Assembly (NCBI GenBank): GCA_034620365.1
Contig: JAQGEQ010000161.1
Location: 372,001 to 436,000, forward strand
Length of the DNA stretch: 64,000 nucleotides
Direction of reading: 5' to 3'
Source: Pegea sp. RAD2-039
Lineage: Eukaryota > Chordata > Thaliacea > Salpida > Salpidae
Shown here: one piece after another, positions 49,801 to 63,013 of the stretch
Position numbering within the stretch: position 1 is the first letter of the stretch
How the letters are laid out: each line of letters starts with the position of its first letter
Program-made: the position numbers and the translations under genes
The notes under the pieces: generated by a model
What the model was told of the DNA's origin: nothing
The model's database searches: none
Seen by the model: the letters and a program-made list of their open reading frames with translations, nothing else

Positions 49801-51781
49801 TGGTTTGAGATAAAAATGAAGTTAGATGTATATAATTTGTGACAATTAGATGGAAACTAAAAGAAAAATAGTTACCAATAGAAACATTAATAAATAGCAA
49901 TCTTTAATTTTTCATCATTTTATAAAAAAAGTATTTTTAATTGTACCCGTTTCTGGTTAGATAAAACATTTAATAAACCAAAGTTTAAAATGTTGTAACA
50001 ATTAAATTATTATTGAAAATATTAGCTTAAAAACATTCATATATGTGTTGCTAAACTAAACTTTGAAAGTTATTTTGAAGGCAAGAGAGTTCTTCTTTCT
50101 CGACTTATTGATTTTAATTTAATTTTGTATCTTGAACATACCCGTTTTGACAGACAAAATCTTTTTTTCTTAATAGGTTTATTAAAAAATCTTTGGTTGA
50201 AATAAAGGCAATGGTAGAAATTACATAACCTCTAGATTTTTATCAGAATATATTAAAACATCAACCGATTCGAAATTTGATACACAGAAAGCAAAATATG
50301 TGATTAAAAGCAACAACATTTCATATTTTCATAATTTGTGATTTAATCAGAAATGTAAATTATTTGAAATAATTATTTACTTGTGAAGAAGAAATGAATG
50401 AGTTTTCTAAATAAGCTTTAAAAGGGATTTTTCATGCTGCCGTCTTCTGTCATCAAATCTTGATGGTTTTCAACTCATACATCAATAATTGATTGTCTGT
50501 AAATAGCTTGCTGACTCCTAAGAAGATTCCTAAAAACAAGCATTTATGAAATCATTGAAATAGTTTTTTAGATCAATAGATTTATGTTGAAAAATATTTT
50601 GGAATTGTTTGACAAAAATCAAGAAGTTATCAAAATATGTTGCCTCATTTTTTAATCTTTTATTTATCACAAAAAACTTTTGAGCTATTTTTAAGTTGTT
50701 CGATTTAAGTGTTTTGTGTAAAAGCTATAAATTGAACAATTAAAGTTTATAGATCAATACATCAGAACAACAGTTGGCAAATTATTCAAAACTTTTTGCC
50801 GAGGACTAATTTAAGTTAAACGATTTTCATGAAGTATTTCAAAACTAAAAAAAATTAAACTTATCGAATTTTTAGAGCTTTCAGTGGTTTGTTTGTAAAA
50901 CAACCTTATCTTAATTAAGATTCTCTTTTTGTGCATAAAGAAGATAGTACTTTCAATGGTTAGAATATCTTTATTAAATTTTTCAATTAAAAAATAATTT
51001 TTTTGAACTAATTTTAATTAAACCTATTACTTTCAATTATTTGTTTTCTATATACTTTTTTTAAATTCATTGAAACATAAATTTGAAGCAACAATTTATT
51101 TAAATTAGCTAGTTTTTGTTTCAATGTATTTTTAATGAATTTATGGAATGTTCATCTATTTTATTTTTTAGCTAATTAAAACTTTTTTCTTAACTTTGAA
51201 TTTACATAAATGTTATAAAGAAAATGTTTTTTGTCTAATCGATACAATTTTGCATTTAGTTTGATAAAAATCTAAAATTTGTCTGAAAAATGTATTACCA
51301 AAAAAAATGTAAAATGCTTTTTTCTAAAACCAAAAATCTTGAAAAGAAATAAATTAGAACAAATATCGAATCTTTGATTAGCTTTAATTGTAATCAAATT
51401 GTATGAGAAAATCTTTCTTATCTCAAATTACATTACTGTAATACTTTGCAAGTTAATTTGATCTTCTTCAAAACCTTTAGAATCAATTAAAAAGCTTTCA
51501 ATTATTTATTTCTTATTTTTTGTCACTATTTTATTTGTAGTAATATTTAAAAAATAAATCTCACAGTTGTTATAGAATTTAGTATTAATATAGTTTTAAG
51601 AATAAATTTTCCCCCATAAAAACAAAACTTATAAAAAGATATTTATTTAAAACAATTCGATTGAAATAAACAACTTTTGAATTTTTTGTACAACATTTTT
51701 TGTGTAAAAATAAATCAGAATATATTCAGGTTGAAGCCTCATTGATTGTAACGTAATAAGAAACTTTATAAAAAATTCAGT
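46893..51781. other. Long AT-rich intergenic region
   Basis: About 4.9 kb between the 3' ends of NMT (plus) and NFU1 (minus). No open frame beyond chance length, no RNA gene and no copy of the LINE or SINE families was seen. Confidence 0.6.
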
Positions 51782-54700
51782 TCAATATTTGCCCAAGTAG
51801 CTTTCTTCAAGAATATTTGATGAATCATATTCTACATGCACGACTTCTGGTATATAGAACTGAAGAAGACTCAAGGTGGCTTCTCGAATAGTTGAAAAAG
51901 CATTTGAAGATCTTTTGCAAGTCCCAAACGGCACTACTTTTACAACTCCGGACTGTTTATCAAAACTCTAAAAAAAAAATCTGGAAATCTATGATAGATA
52001 TAAATAACCCTAATGTTGATATATCTTGAGTGAATAATTGACAACTTTATTTATGAAATCAAAATTTAATGCATAATAAAGCATGCAAAATTTTATGTTA
52101 TATAACGTAAGAAACATTTGGGTAAACATACATAAAGCCTATAATTAAATTAAAAGTACAAGTCAATATTTAATTTTAAGTAATCAGATTTGACGTGAAG
52201 AACTAATATTCTTTTTTTATCAATTTCTAAAATGCTGTAAAATTTTTTCATCCAGAAAGATGTTTGTCACTACAAACCAACTTTAATGTTTAGTTTGTAA
52301 ATATTTCAACATATATAGTCAAATAAGAAAAACTTGAACAATTTTGTGCTGATATTATTCTGTTTAAAATTCAAGATTAAAAGTTTATTTATTAAAAATT
52401 TGTGACTTAAAAACCTTACAGTAATGAAATAATAAATTATGTAAGTATAGGACACCCTAAATGATTTCTCTAATGTCTTGAGATCTCACAAATTTTCTTA
52501 ATCATTAAACTTGATAATTATCTAATTTTAAAAAAATGGTCAGTTATTTCTTATCTATACAGTTGTTATAAATTTCTAGTTTTATTTTATTGTACTTGTC
52601 TATTACTTTATGTGATTTTTTTTTATTAAAAGTAATTAAATAAGTTATGTTTAATGTTGGTTAAATGTTTTATTTAAGAAGTAACTTTATAAAAACTAAA
52701 TTATTTAATTATAACTTTTTAATTTATTTTGTATCTTAACTAACGATTTGTAGTCAGTTTTAAATATAAGAAAGTTTAAAAAGTAAATTTAATTTTAGTA
52801 TTTTTTTTTAGATGCAAATATCATCAAGTTATGTGGAATTACTTTAAAACATAAATCAGTAAGCTAATTTAGTTTTTTTTAATGAACTTTAGCATAAGAT
52901 AAAGAAACAAATATTTTAAAATTTTAGACTTTTGTGCAACTTAAGTAGTTTGTATTTGATTTGAACCCATTAGTGTTTAATGGAACAATATTTTCTTTTA
53001 ACATTTAAAAGGTACAAGACAAAATGTCTAAGTAAAAGGTCTAAGTTAAAATCTTTTTTACCTTAAAAATAAAGTCGCCGTTTTCATCTAAGACGACGGG
53101 ACGAATAATCTTGTTTATAAGGTCTTCGATTGCAGCTTCTGTTTCTTCCTGTTGAGGGATGGTAACGCAGAGTCCTGAAAATCTTTTTATTATGTTTATT
53201 GCAATGAAAACAACAAAAACAAATTTGTTATCATTCGCATGTGCAAAAGCTTTGATATAAAAATGAAATTATCTACCATCGTTGTCATGGTAATGTTGTG
53301 CACCAGATTGACAAGGCGTGACAGCTGGCACTTCAGAAGTTAGAAAGAAGTACAACTTTTCTAATACTTTTTGCCAAATTTTTGAAATATCAACTGTTTC
53401 ATTAATCTATTTAAACAACAAAATTGTTAACAGATTTTACTGATTTCAAATATATATTTAAACAACTTTATTTATTTGTGAGTTTTTTTTGTAAATTAAA
53501 AGAATTAAAAATGTGTTTTACATATACGTAAGTTTTGCTGTTATTAGCAAGTATTAAAAATTTCAAACTATATAATTGTAACAAGTTTACATTTGGTTTA
53601 ATCTATTTTATAATATCCTAATTGATGTGGATTAAAATTTTGTTACAATTACATCAATAGAGAGGAAACTATGAAAATAATCTTTAAAAATTTGGTAAAC
53701 TCTTTCCTGACAACATGGAATAAAAAAGGAATAAATATTTTATTCAAACAATTGTTTTACAGAAGCCATATAAGCATTAGCTATTAAATATTTAAGAAGT
53801 AGAAAAACGTCTTCGGAATTTTTGTTATCAAAGCTAAATAAACTATTTAAAAGAATGAATATGAGTTACTTAAAATAATTTTGCAAATTTTCAATTGTAA
53901 CAAAATGAATTAAATTTCAAAAATGTTTTTAAAGATTAAAAAATTCAAAGCAATCATTTTTGTTTGTTTAAACCTTTCAATTAGTATCATTATTTAACAG
54001 CCAAAAAACTGCAATAATTTTTAATTAAATTTGCTTTTAACAAATCTAAAAAAACTTTTATATAATCAATTACAGACCTGAACATTTATTCGACTTCTTG
54101 TCAGAATAACAGAAACAACTTCTTTTATATCAAATAATTGTCTAAAAAAAGTAAAAAAAAAACTTTTCAAATTAGTTTTGTATTTTCTTATTCAAACTCA
54201 AATATTTAGAAATTTCAATAAAAGTATCTCTTGTTTAGTTTATTGACAATGTACAATTTATATTTGGATCATTAAAAGAATAAAAATTTATGATACAATA
54301 AAATGATATAAGTTGAATTATTAAATGTTTTTCCAATAATAAAAGAATTTTTTAATCTTTATAAAGTAGTGCAAATAGAACTGCACAAATCAACACCTTA
54401 AAATTTCATGCAAAATCATCATATAACTAAGTTTACTATATCAACGTTTTTCTGTTCTTTGATAAGTTATGAAAGTTTTACGTACAGCAAATGCTTCATA
54501 ATAAATATAAATAATATTTATATATATATATATGTATAACAATATTTCGCTGCTTAAAAAAAGCATTTGAAACCAAACTGTTGAATTGAAGAGAACCTCT
54601 CAGAGTTTCATTTATGTTTGATGATGGGAAGGGAAGATTTTTCTTAGAAAAATTTTCCAAATATTTTGTCTGCTATTCAATTTTTCGAACGTTACATTAA

Positions 54701-55041
54701 AAACTGATGAAAAGTTTAAATTAAATGAAAACTTAAAAACAAACCGAAGTTTCTACAGATTGCGAACCCATTAAAACACTTCTAATCAATATAATTGGAC
54801 AAAGTTGGTCAGTTTTTGTAAGGAATTCTACCGTAAAATTGTTTGACTTCAATCTAGTTTTTATGTAAGCAAACGTTAGAAAACATTTTCAATGGTAATT
54901 ACCTTGCTAGAAGTGAGTGCACACAAGGACTTTCTCGAACAAATTTTATGGGTGAATCAGACAGAAAATAGATCGGATAATCTGGTTGGAAAGACATTTC
55001 GTTGCTAGATATTTTCTCAGAGAAAATTATTACTCCAAAAG
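51782..55041 (-). CDS. NFU1: Divergent NFU1-type Fe-S cluster protein, 5' end not found
   Basis: Five exons joining in frame, about 210 aa: 55041-54903, 54141-54078, 53406-53277, 53174-53062, 51967-51782. NFU1 carries 4Fe-4S clusters to mitochondrial enzymes. N-terminal Nfu_N homology: LLARQLFDIKEVVSVILTRS (family L-A-x-x-L-F-x-I-x-G-V). Linker: SKIWQKVLEKLYFFLTS. C-terminal NifU-like domain: AAIEDLINKIIRPVVLDENG, then VVKVVPFGTCKRSSNAF and LLQFYIPEVVHVEY. In the family the cluster motif is G-S-C-x-x-C-P-S-S. Here it reads GTCKRSSNA, so the second cysteine is a serine. The usual TPNPN segment of the N domain is also not recognisable. An upstream exon with a mitochondrial presequence is expected but not seen; alternatively translation starts at the Met within the first listed exon (SSNEMSFQPDY). 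Intact splice sites and no internal stops argue for a used gene with altered chemistry rather than a pseudogene. Confidence 0.85.
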
Positions 55042-57530
55042 CTGTAAGTAATAATTTAATTAGTTAAAATATGAGCTAAAAACGATAAACATCTAAAAGT
55101 TTCAAACTGTTTTGTAAATTCTTTAAAAAGGTTCCAATTTTTTTAATTGAAAAATTATTGAAGTTTTTGATTTTAAAAAATCATTTAGTTAGACACAAAT
55201 CTCACTTCTGAGCTTTAAATTTTGCTATATTGAAATGTGGATATTTACTTGGTTCAACAGATATAACTTCTTAAAATTTATTAGTCAAAAGCTCGATATT
55301 GATTCCATATAATACACTAGGGTAAAAATATGAAAGTCTGTATCAATAAGGTCATTCTATTCTAAAACATGAATTAATGATATGTGTCATTTTAAATCGA
55401 TTCCAAATTTTAACTGTCTTTTAAATAGAATTTAATTGTTTTAAATTTGTTAAGTGAAAAGATTTACTTTATCAAAAAGTTTTAGATTTCTAATATTTTG
55501 TTTATTTTCTAGTTGTAATCTTTATTTTTTTTATTTATAGCCATACAATATAATAACTGTTATATATTACGTTGTAATTACTAATTTCAAATCAGTTAAT
55601 ACTTGAATATATTTATCTAGAATAACCAGTTCTGTTTCAATTTTATAAACTATTAGTATTATAAAACAAAGATATTTTTCGAAATCAGTAATACTTGCAG
55701 AACAATTTTAATAAAAGCATCTCACCGCTTGTAATAAATTCTGAATTTTTATTGCAGTCCATTTATAAGTTTGAATATTTCACAAGAATTTATTTATCAA
55801 TTTCTATACCAAAAAACGTGAAAGAACACTTTATTATAAAATTAAAACTGTTTATTAACAACTAAAATATATTAATCTTTCTTCGATTTTTTATATCTAC
55901 TTCATAAAAGTAAAAACTATTGTTATACAAAAGACCCAAAAACAAAAATATGAGATAAACCAATTAATTTATGAGGTAAAAAACTTGTTTTAAGAGAATA
56001 TTAGAAAAGCAAAACAAGTTTAATGTTTAAACGTTTATTTTAAACTAATATATTTTTTAATACCACACTATTATGAAGTAAAAACTATTTTATAGACATT
56101 TTTTCTAGAGCTTCAAAAACAAACTTTATAAAAAACAATTTTAGCAACTAAATACTTCTTTAAAATATTTTAAAATGTAAACTCTTTTTCTTTCACTATG
56201 TTGACATCTCTGTAATATTTGAACAATTTTTTCGACAAGTCATTTTGAATTAGTTTTACTTAAATATTTTGAAAAGCTTGAAATTCTACAACGCTACCTA
56301 GCGGATATTTTTTTTTAAATAGTTTTGTATTTTGCTAAGTTTAGAAAGCTCTTAATCAAAGTATATAGCTTTCAAATGTTTCAGTTTGCAAATAGATATT
56401 TTTGGCAAGTTATCTAGCAAAATTAAATTAGTACTTACAGCTATGTTAACAATAAAAATTGTTTATTCATTAAAATATTTTAGTAATTATAATAAATTAA
56501 ATTAAATGAATTCAACCTTAAAAAAATTCTAATTCGAAATTTCTAAAGAGATGAAAATACTACTGAGTTAAATTGTAGCACAAAAAACGTTTAATAAGAG
56601 ATGGAATTCTAAAAATTATTTGTGGAGTTGTTTGTTTTCCAAATTTTCTAAAAATAAATTTAAACAAAACTATAACACAAAATTTGAAGACAAACCCTTA
56701 AATCTTTTAATTTTGCACTCCAATGTATTTTGCTTTGTTTTTAAAACACCTCTTGAGCACAACCAGCCGTTCTATTAATCACCAAATAATTCGGTGTTTA
56801 GAACAAGAAAGGTTCGATTTTGAAAATTAAGTATCCAATTTTATTTTTAATTTTGTAAAAAAAGATTTAAAACTTAAGCCGTTAAGGTTTTTTAAGTAGT
56901 TTTCATCACTAATTATTTGTTTTATACTTAAAAGTGACGATTTATTTAGTACCAACTTTAGATAACTCATTTAGTAGTCGTTAAAGTTGTTTTAAACAAA
57001 ATTAAAACTCAAACATTCAAAATATAAGTCTTTTCCAGTAAACTTCAAGTTTATTTAATAAAGAAATAAATTTCATTTATAAAACAAAATTATTTATGTT
57101 GATTTTGTTTTCTAACAAATAATTTATCGATTGGTGAATTAAAGTTATTCAGATCAATTTTTTGATGACTACTAGCTTCAGATGCTCTTAAACTTAAAAA
57201 TGATTATTAATTCAAAATAATTCAGAAACTGTTTGGAAGAGAACGGAAAGTAATTTGTTGGGTTTTTAAAAATTTCTTAATTAAATAAGAATAACAATTT
57301 ATAAAAATATGAAAATTTCATTTCATTTCAATATTTTTGTACGAAAACAAGATTTAAGTATTCATCTTATCTATCAAATATTTTTGTTTATTATGCTGGA
57401 TGTGTTTATATGATCTAGCGGTAAGTAACTTTTTGATAAAATATCATCTTAAATTGCAAATATCTAAGAATAAATTATTTATTTCATTATTTTCTTCAAG
57501 ATATTTTACATTAATCACTCTTAATTTGAC
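55042..57530. other. AT-rich spacer upstream of the NFU1-like gene
   Basis: No exon or RNA gene recognised. If NFU1 has a presequence exon on the minus strand it would lie here or beyond. A short chance frame at 57400-57606 runs into the SINE. Confidence 0.5.
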
Positions 57531-57870
57531 GTATAGTGTAGAGGTTACCATACCACACTGGAAGTTTCGGGTTCAAGCCCAGGTGGACACATATTGGCGA
57601 CAATAAAATTCCATAAGTCTGTTTTATGACAATACTCCTAAGAAACGCAAAACTCCGAGTTTAAAGACGGAGTTGGAACCTCGTAGGCAGCTTGTCGCTG
57701 TACTCAGTGTCGTTGTGACTCCAGCTGGGCGTAGCTACATCATTCCGTCTGAACCGCTGCATTACCTTGTTGGCATGAAAATAGAACTCTGCTGCGTGGA
57801 CAACAACTGGATCTCAATAATATCTGCCCTGGCTTAGAACATGACAGTTCTCGGTCGAAACATGCCAACC
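57531..57870 (+). repeat. tRNA-derived SINE-like repeat, copy B
   Basis: Aligns with 3289-3662. The tRNA-like head is better kept here: an A-box-like GTATAGTGTAGAGGTTA at 57531 and a good B box GGTTCAAGCCC at 57570-57580, together resembling a tRNA Pol III promoter. The body shares CGCAAAACTCCGA, GCTGTACTCAGTGTCGTT, GGGCGTAG and a CTGGATnTC..TAATnTCTGCnCTGGCTTA block with copy A. Confidence 0.75.
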
Positions 57871-58917
57871 AAAAGAAATTTGAAAATAATTTGATTTGAA
57901 AATAATTTGTCAATGAAAACCAGCCAATGAACTGCATTTAATTAAGTTGACTTTGATTTTATCTGATTGGCTTTTTTCGGAAGTCAAACTGATTAACTGA
58001 AAATATACAAAGTTTGGAAATACTATTATAAAAATATTAACTTTTACAATGCTTGTTGTTGTTAGAAACGTTTTGATAATTATTAATAAAATATTTAATA
58101 TATTTTTTCGTCAAATTTTCGATAATCAAAAGTTTCTGAACTGTTTGTAACTAATGCGTATAATTCAAAATAGCGATAATCTCATAGAACTTTAGATTCA
58201 AAATTTCCCTTCTAGGAAAAGAAGTATCAAACAAAGCAACTTTCTTTGAAGTTAATCTTTCATTTATTAAACACGAGGCTCATCTAGGGCATATTTTCTG
58301 CAAATTTTATATAAAGTTGCATCTGTTTTATAAAATCAGAATGTTTCATAACTTAGACAATGACAAATTGAAGAAGTTTTTTTCTTGTGTATAAGAAGAA
58401 CGACAATATCTCTAAGCTTTAGCTTGTGGCTGCTAAAGGATCAAATTCGTGATTTTTGATCATATTAGTTATTTAATTTATTAGTTTATTTATTTCTTTA
58501 TTTATATACAAATAAGTATTCTGAAAACTTTACAGTTTTAGTAGCTCTACTGTGTTTTATACATAAGTTATGATTTCATTAAAAATCAACCTTTAGAAGT
58601 TTTGCATGAAACTTTTAGTTTCTATCTTTTTCATCTGATTCAAAAATCGATATTCTTGTAAATGTTACTTGTAAATAACTTGTAAATTTTGTGAATTAGT
58701 TTTTGGGACACTTCAAAACATATGATTTGCTTATAAAATTGTTTAATGTATGTTATGATTTAAGAATATTATATCAACAACTTAAGTTTAGTTTTGTATA
58801 AATTTTTGAATCTTAAGTAGCAAGTAACAATTTGTTTTATTATATGTAAGAAAATAATTCTTCTAACTTAAAATTTGCTTTTTAATAGAACTAACTCTAG
58901 TAAAAATGTTCTTCTGC
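57871..58917. other. AT-rich spacer
   Basis: No gene or RNA seen. It probably contains the promoter of the signal-peptide exon at 58955. Confidence 0.5.
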
Positions 58918-58927
58918 GTATTTACAG
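58918..58927 (+). other. 3' splice-acceptor-like site before the secreted-protein exon
   Basis: TGCGTATTTACAG with AG at 58926-58927, 27 nt before the ATG. Confidence 0.45.
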
Positions 58928-58954
58928 GGCAATCTTTGTTTTCTATACGTATAA

Positions 58955-59155
58955 ATGATGAAACTAAGGTTAGTTCTACTGGTTGTATTAGGTCTTTCCA
59001 CTACTATAGAAGCAAACAGCATTTATTCATCTACAGATATCAATGGATTCAGACTTCATTGTTCAACTAATGAGCAAGAAACTAAAAATATGAAAAAACA
59101 TATTATAAGAGAAGCAAAAATAATTATTGATTCGTTATTTGAATCAGACATTAAG
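58955..59155 (+). CDS. First exon of an unrecognised secreted protein
   Basis: 67 codons from ATG to a GTGAG splice donor at 59156, phase 0. Residues 2-21 (MKLRLVLLVVLGLSTTIEA) are a textbook signal peptide with a likely cut after IEA. The mature part (NSIYSSTDINGFRLHCSTNE onward) is short, with one cysteine and a charged predicted helix (KKHIIREAKIIIDSLFESDI). I do not recognise the family. No further exon can be assigned: a possible acceptor plus short frame at about 60673-60720 is weak, and the rest may lie beyond the window. A LINE inserted immediately after the donor. Confidence 0.6.
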
Positions 59156-59172
59156 GTGAGAGATTGTTTATA

Positions 59173-60212
59173 GGTGTGTGTGTGTATGCAGATGACATCA
59201 AGCTATATTCTTGTAATCTTTTAAAACTTCAAGCTGCACTACACACTGTAGAAAACTGGTCTACGAATTGGCAGCTCAGAATTCAGCCCACAAAGTCTGA
59301 ACTTATAACTTTTTCTCGTAAACCAGCGGTAAATTGCTTGAACCAATAATCTATCAATGGATTTATTATTCAACGAATATCTTCGGTCCTAGAACTTGGC
59401 ATTACTCTATCGTCTGACTTTAAATGGCGCAATTATGTTTCCGAAATCTTTGGAAAATCAATCAACCTTGCCTACCTTATTATAAAGACCTTTAATTCTA
59501 AGAACCCATGTTTTTTTATCAATCTCTTCAAATTGTATGTACGTCCAGTTCTTGAATACAATTTTAGTGCATGGATGCCATATTAGGTTATTGATATAAA
59601 AAAACTGAGTCTGTTTAGGCAACATTTACGAGATTGGTTTGCAGGAAACTTAGTATTAAATACGATAGTAAGAAACATCGTCTCAGCTTCTTCAATTTAG
59701 ATACTTTAGAAATTTGACGAATTAAATACGACTTAATTTTTATTTTAAAAATCATCCATACTTTAAGTGACCTTCAGTTTGATGATTTCTTTTCCATTAT
59801 TCCTTCCCTCAAGTAACATCAACTCACACATCAACGACACACATTACACCTTAATAAGCCCATATCACATAGTACATTAATCAGAGCAAATTTTTTCTCA
59901 TACCGCACAATTAGTACATGGAACCAGCTGCCATCAGACATTATCATGTCAGAATCACTCGCGTTGTTCAAGCAGAAGTTGAACCGTTATAATTTTGCCA
60001 ACACTGCTATTTCTGAACTGAATTTTTCCCTTTTTTATATTATTAAATTCTATGTAATTGTTCACTGTTATGTTTTGAGGACTATTGAAATGCCATGTGT
60101 TAAATCTTTTACTTTCTATATTTCTAACTTAATAGGTATTATTTGTGAGAATGTGTGTTAGCGAGAGGTGCTCTCTTTAGGTACCCTCCTTTGCATTTAT
60201 TTTAATAAATAA
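59173..60212 (+). mobile_element. 5'-truncated LINE in the intron after the signal-peptide exon
   Basis: Begins at the RT catalytic motif YADDIKLYSCN (about 59187), keeps the downstream LHTVENWSTNWQLRIQPTKS segment, then decays with a few stops and ends in the full family tail: hairpin arms GGTGC (60167) and GTACC (60181), TTTGCATTTATTTTAATAAATAAA. This is the least-decayed stretch of the family here. Insertion starts only about 17 nt after the exon boundary. Confidence 0.88.
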
Positions 60213-61818
60213 AATCTTAACATTGAAACCTTGATTTTTTGGAAATATGGCAGCTCAATATATCAAATACTATAAGTTCTAAAAGCTTAATTGTAATTAA
60301 TAAACTCTGTTCTTTGCTATTAAAAATTAATTAAAGTTTTTTTAAATTTATGACTGTAGAAACGTTTAAACTTTCAGCTTTTAAAAAGAATTATTTATAT
60401 TTTTATTATTTGTTGAAACTTTCACAAGATTTGCAAATAGATCATTTACATCATGTTGTTAATATTCTGTATGTATATGTGACTTGTAACATTCAGCCAT
60501 TTGAACAATTTTTTATGAATTAGTTTTTGAGAGGCTCTACAAACGTAAGTAAATTTTATAATAATTAGTTTTAATGCATTAAAACAAAATTACCATATTT
60601 CAAAAAACTTTTTTAACAATAATATTTTTTTCAAGTTTGTTTTTTGTATTTCGTAAGAGGTTTCTTTTTTCAGAAGTCCATAAGATTACAAAAGATAAAA
60701 AATTCTTTCTAATCATCTTCATCTAAAGATGACCAAAAATTTTATGAGCTTGATCTTGTAGAGTTTATCTATTTTTTCACAAAATCTTCTAAACTAAGGT
60801 CTAAAAGTGCGTTTACTAAATTTTATCACATTCGTTTAGTATAATGATGAAGAGTTGGCCAAATAAATCACAATTTAATATAAAGTATTTTTAATCTTGG
60901 TGTTTTGTTGTTGTAAAAATATAAATAAGATTTCATCTGGTAAGAGATATAAGATAATTTTAGCAAATTTCACTAAGAGGTAATAATCTTATATTACTTC
61001 ATAATTACTCTTAAAAGGAATTCACACATTTGATAAAAACTTGGGTTTGTAATCATTTTTGCTTAGAAAAGATATTTGAAGTATGCTGAAAGCATCTTTT
61101 GTTATGCTTCTGCACCACGTTTTATTATTTCGGACGATTAGTTAGGATTTTATTCTAACAGCTATATTTGTTGATAAGCTAGTAGTTTACAATTCGTAAA
61201 AGTTTTTATTAACAAAAAGTTACAAAATTTAGTAGTCAATTCACGAAACCATCAAATTTATTTATTGTCTGAAATACTGAAGTAAGGAGTTAAAAAGCTT
61301 TTCATGACGAGGCCACAGTTTTCAGTGTTTACAAGCTTAAAAACTTTAAATTTTACAAAAAGTTTGTTATCTTGTTAATTAATTCTTTAAAAACCTGAAA
61401 TTCAAAAATCATTTAGTTTATTTGATAATTTCAATTAGGAATTCATATGATTGTGACTTTTATGCATTTTCTTTGAAAACTTTAAAACACAAAATTAATA
61501 AAAACAATTAATAAATTTATCTTGAAAAAAAAACAATTTAAGAAAAAGGGTGGGTTAGTGAACAAAAACAATATTTGAATAAAATTTGAATACTATATAA
61601 ATGCTGAACTAATTTTGTAAATCATTTGCTTGAAAATCTGAATAAACTAATAAAGAAACTTTCACAGAAGATTATAAAGTCATTATTTCAGTAGATAACC
61701 TCCTTAACATGATACAGTTTGTTCCAAAGTTTACATCATACAATAAATATGTAATCAAAGCAATTTTGAGTAACTTGTATATGCTCAGATAAGATGAATA
61801 ATGTCCATGTACTTTTGT
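60213..61818. other. AT-rich spacer
   Basis: No gene recognised. A pyrimidine-rich acceptor-like site ends at about 60672 followed by a 13-codon frame, too weak to call as a second exon of the secreted protein. Confidence 0.45.

Positions 61819-63013
<1,195 letters not shown>

Noticed and set aside
54511..54540. (TA)n microsatellite
   Set aside because: A short run of about nine units is expected in such AT-rich DNA; not informative.
57400..57606. 68-codon frame ending in the SINE
   Set aside because: The protein-like part is simply translated tRNA-like SINE sequence.
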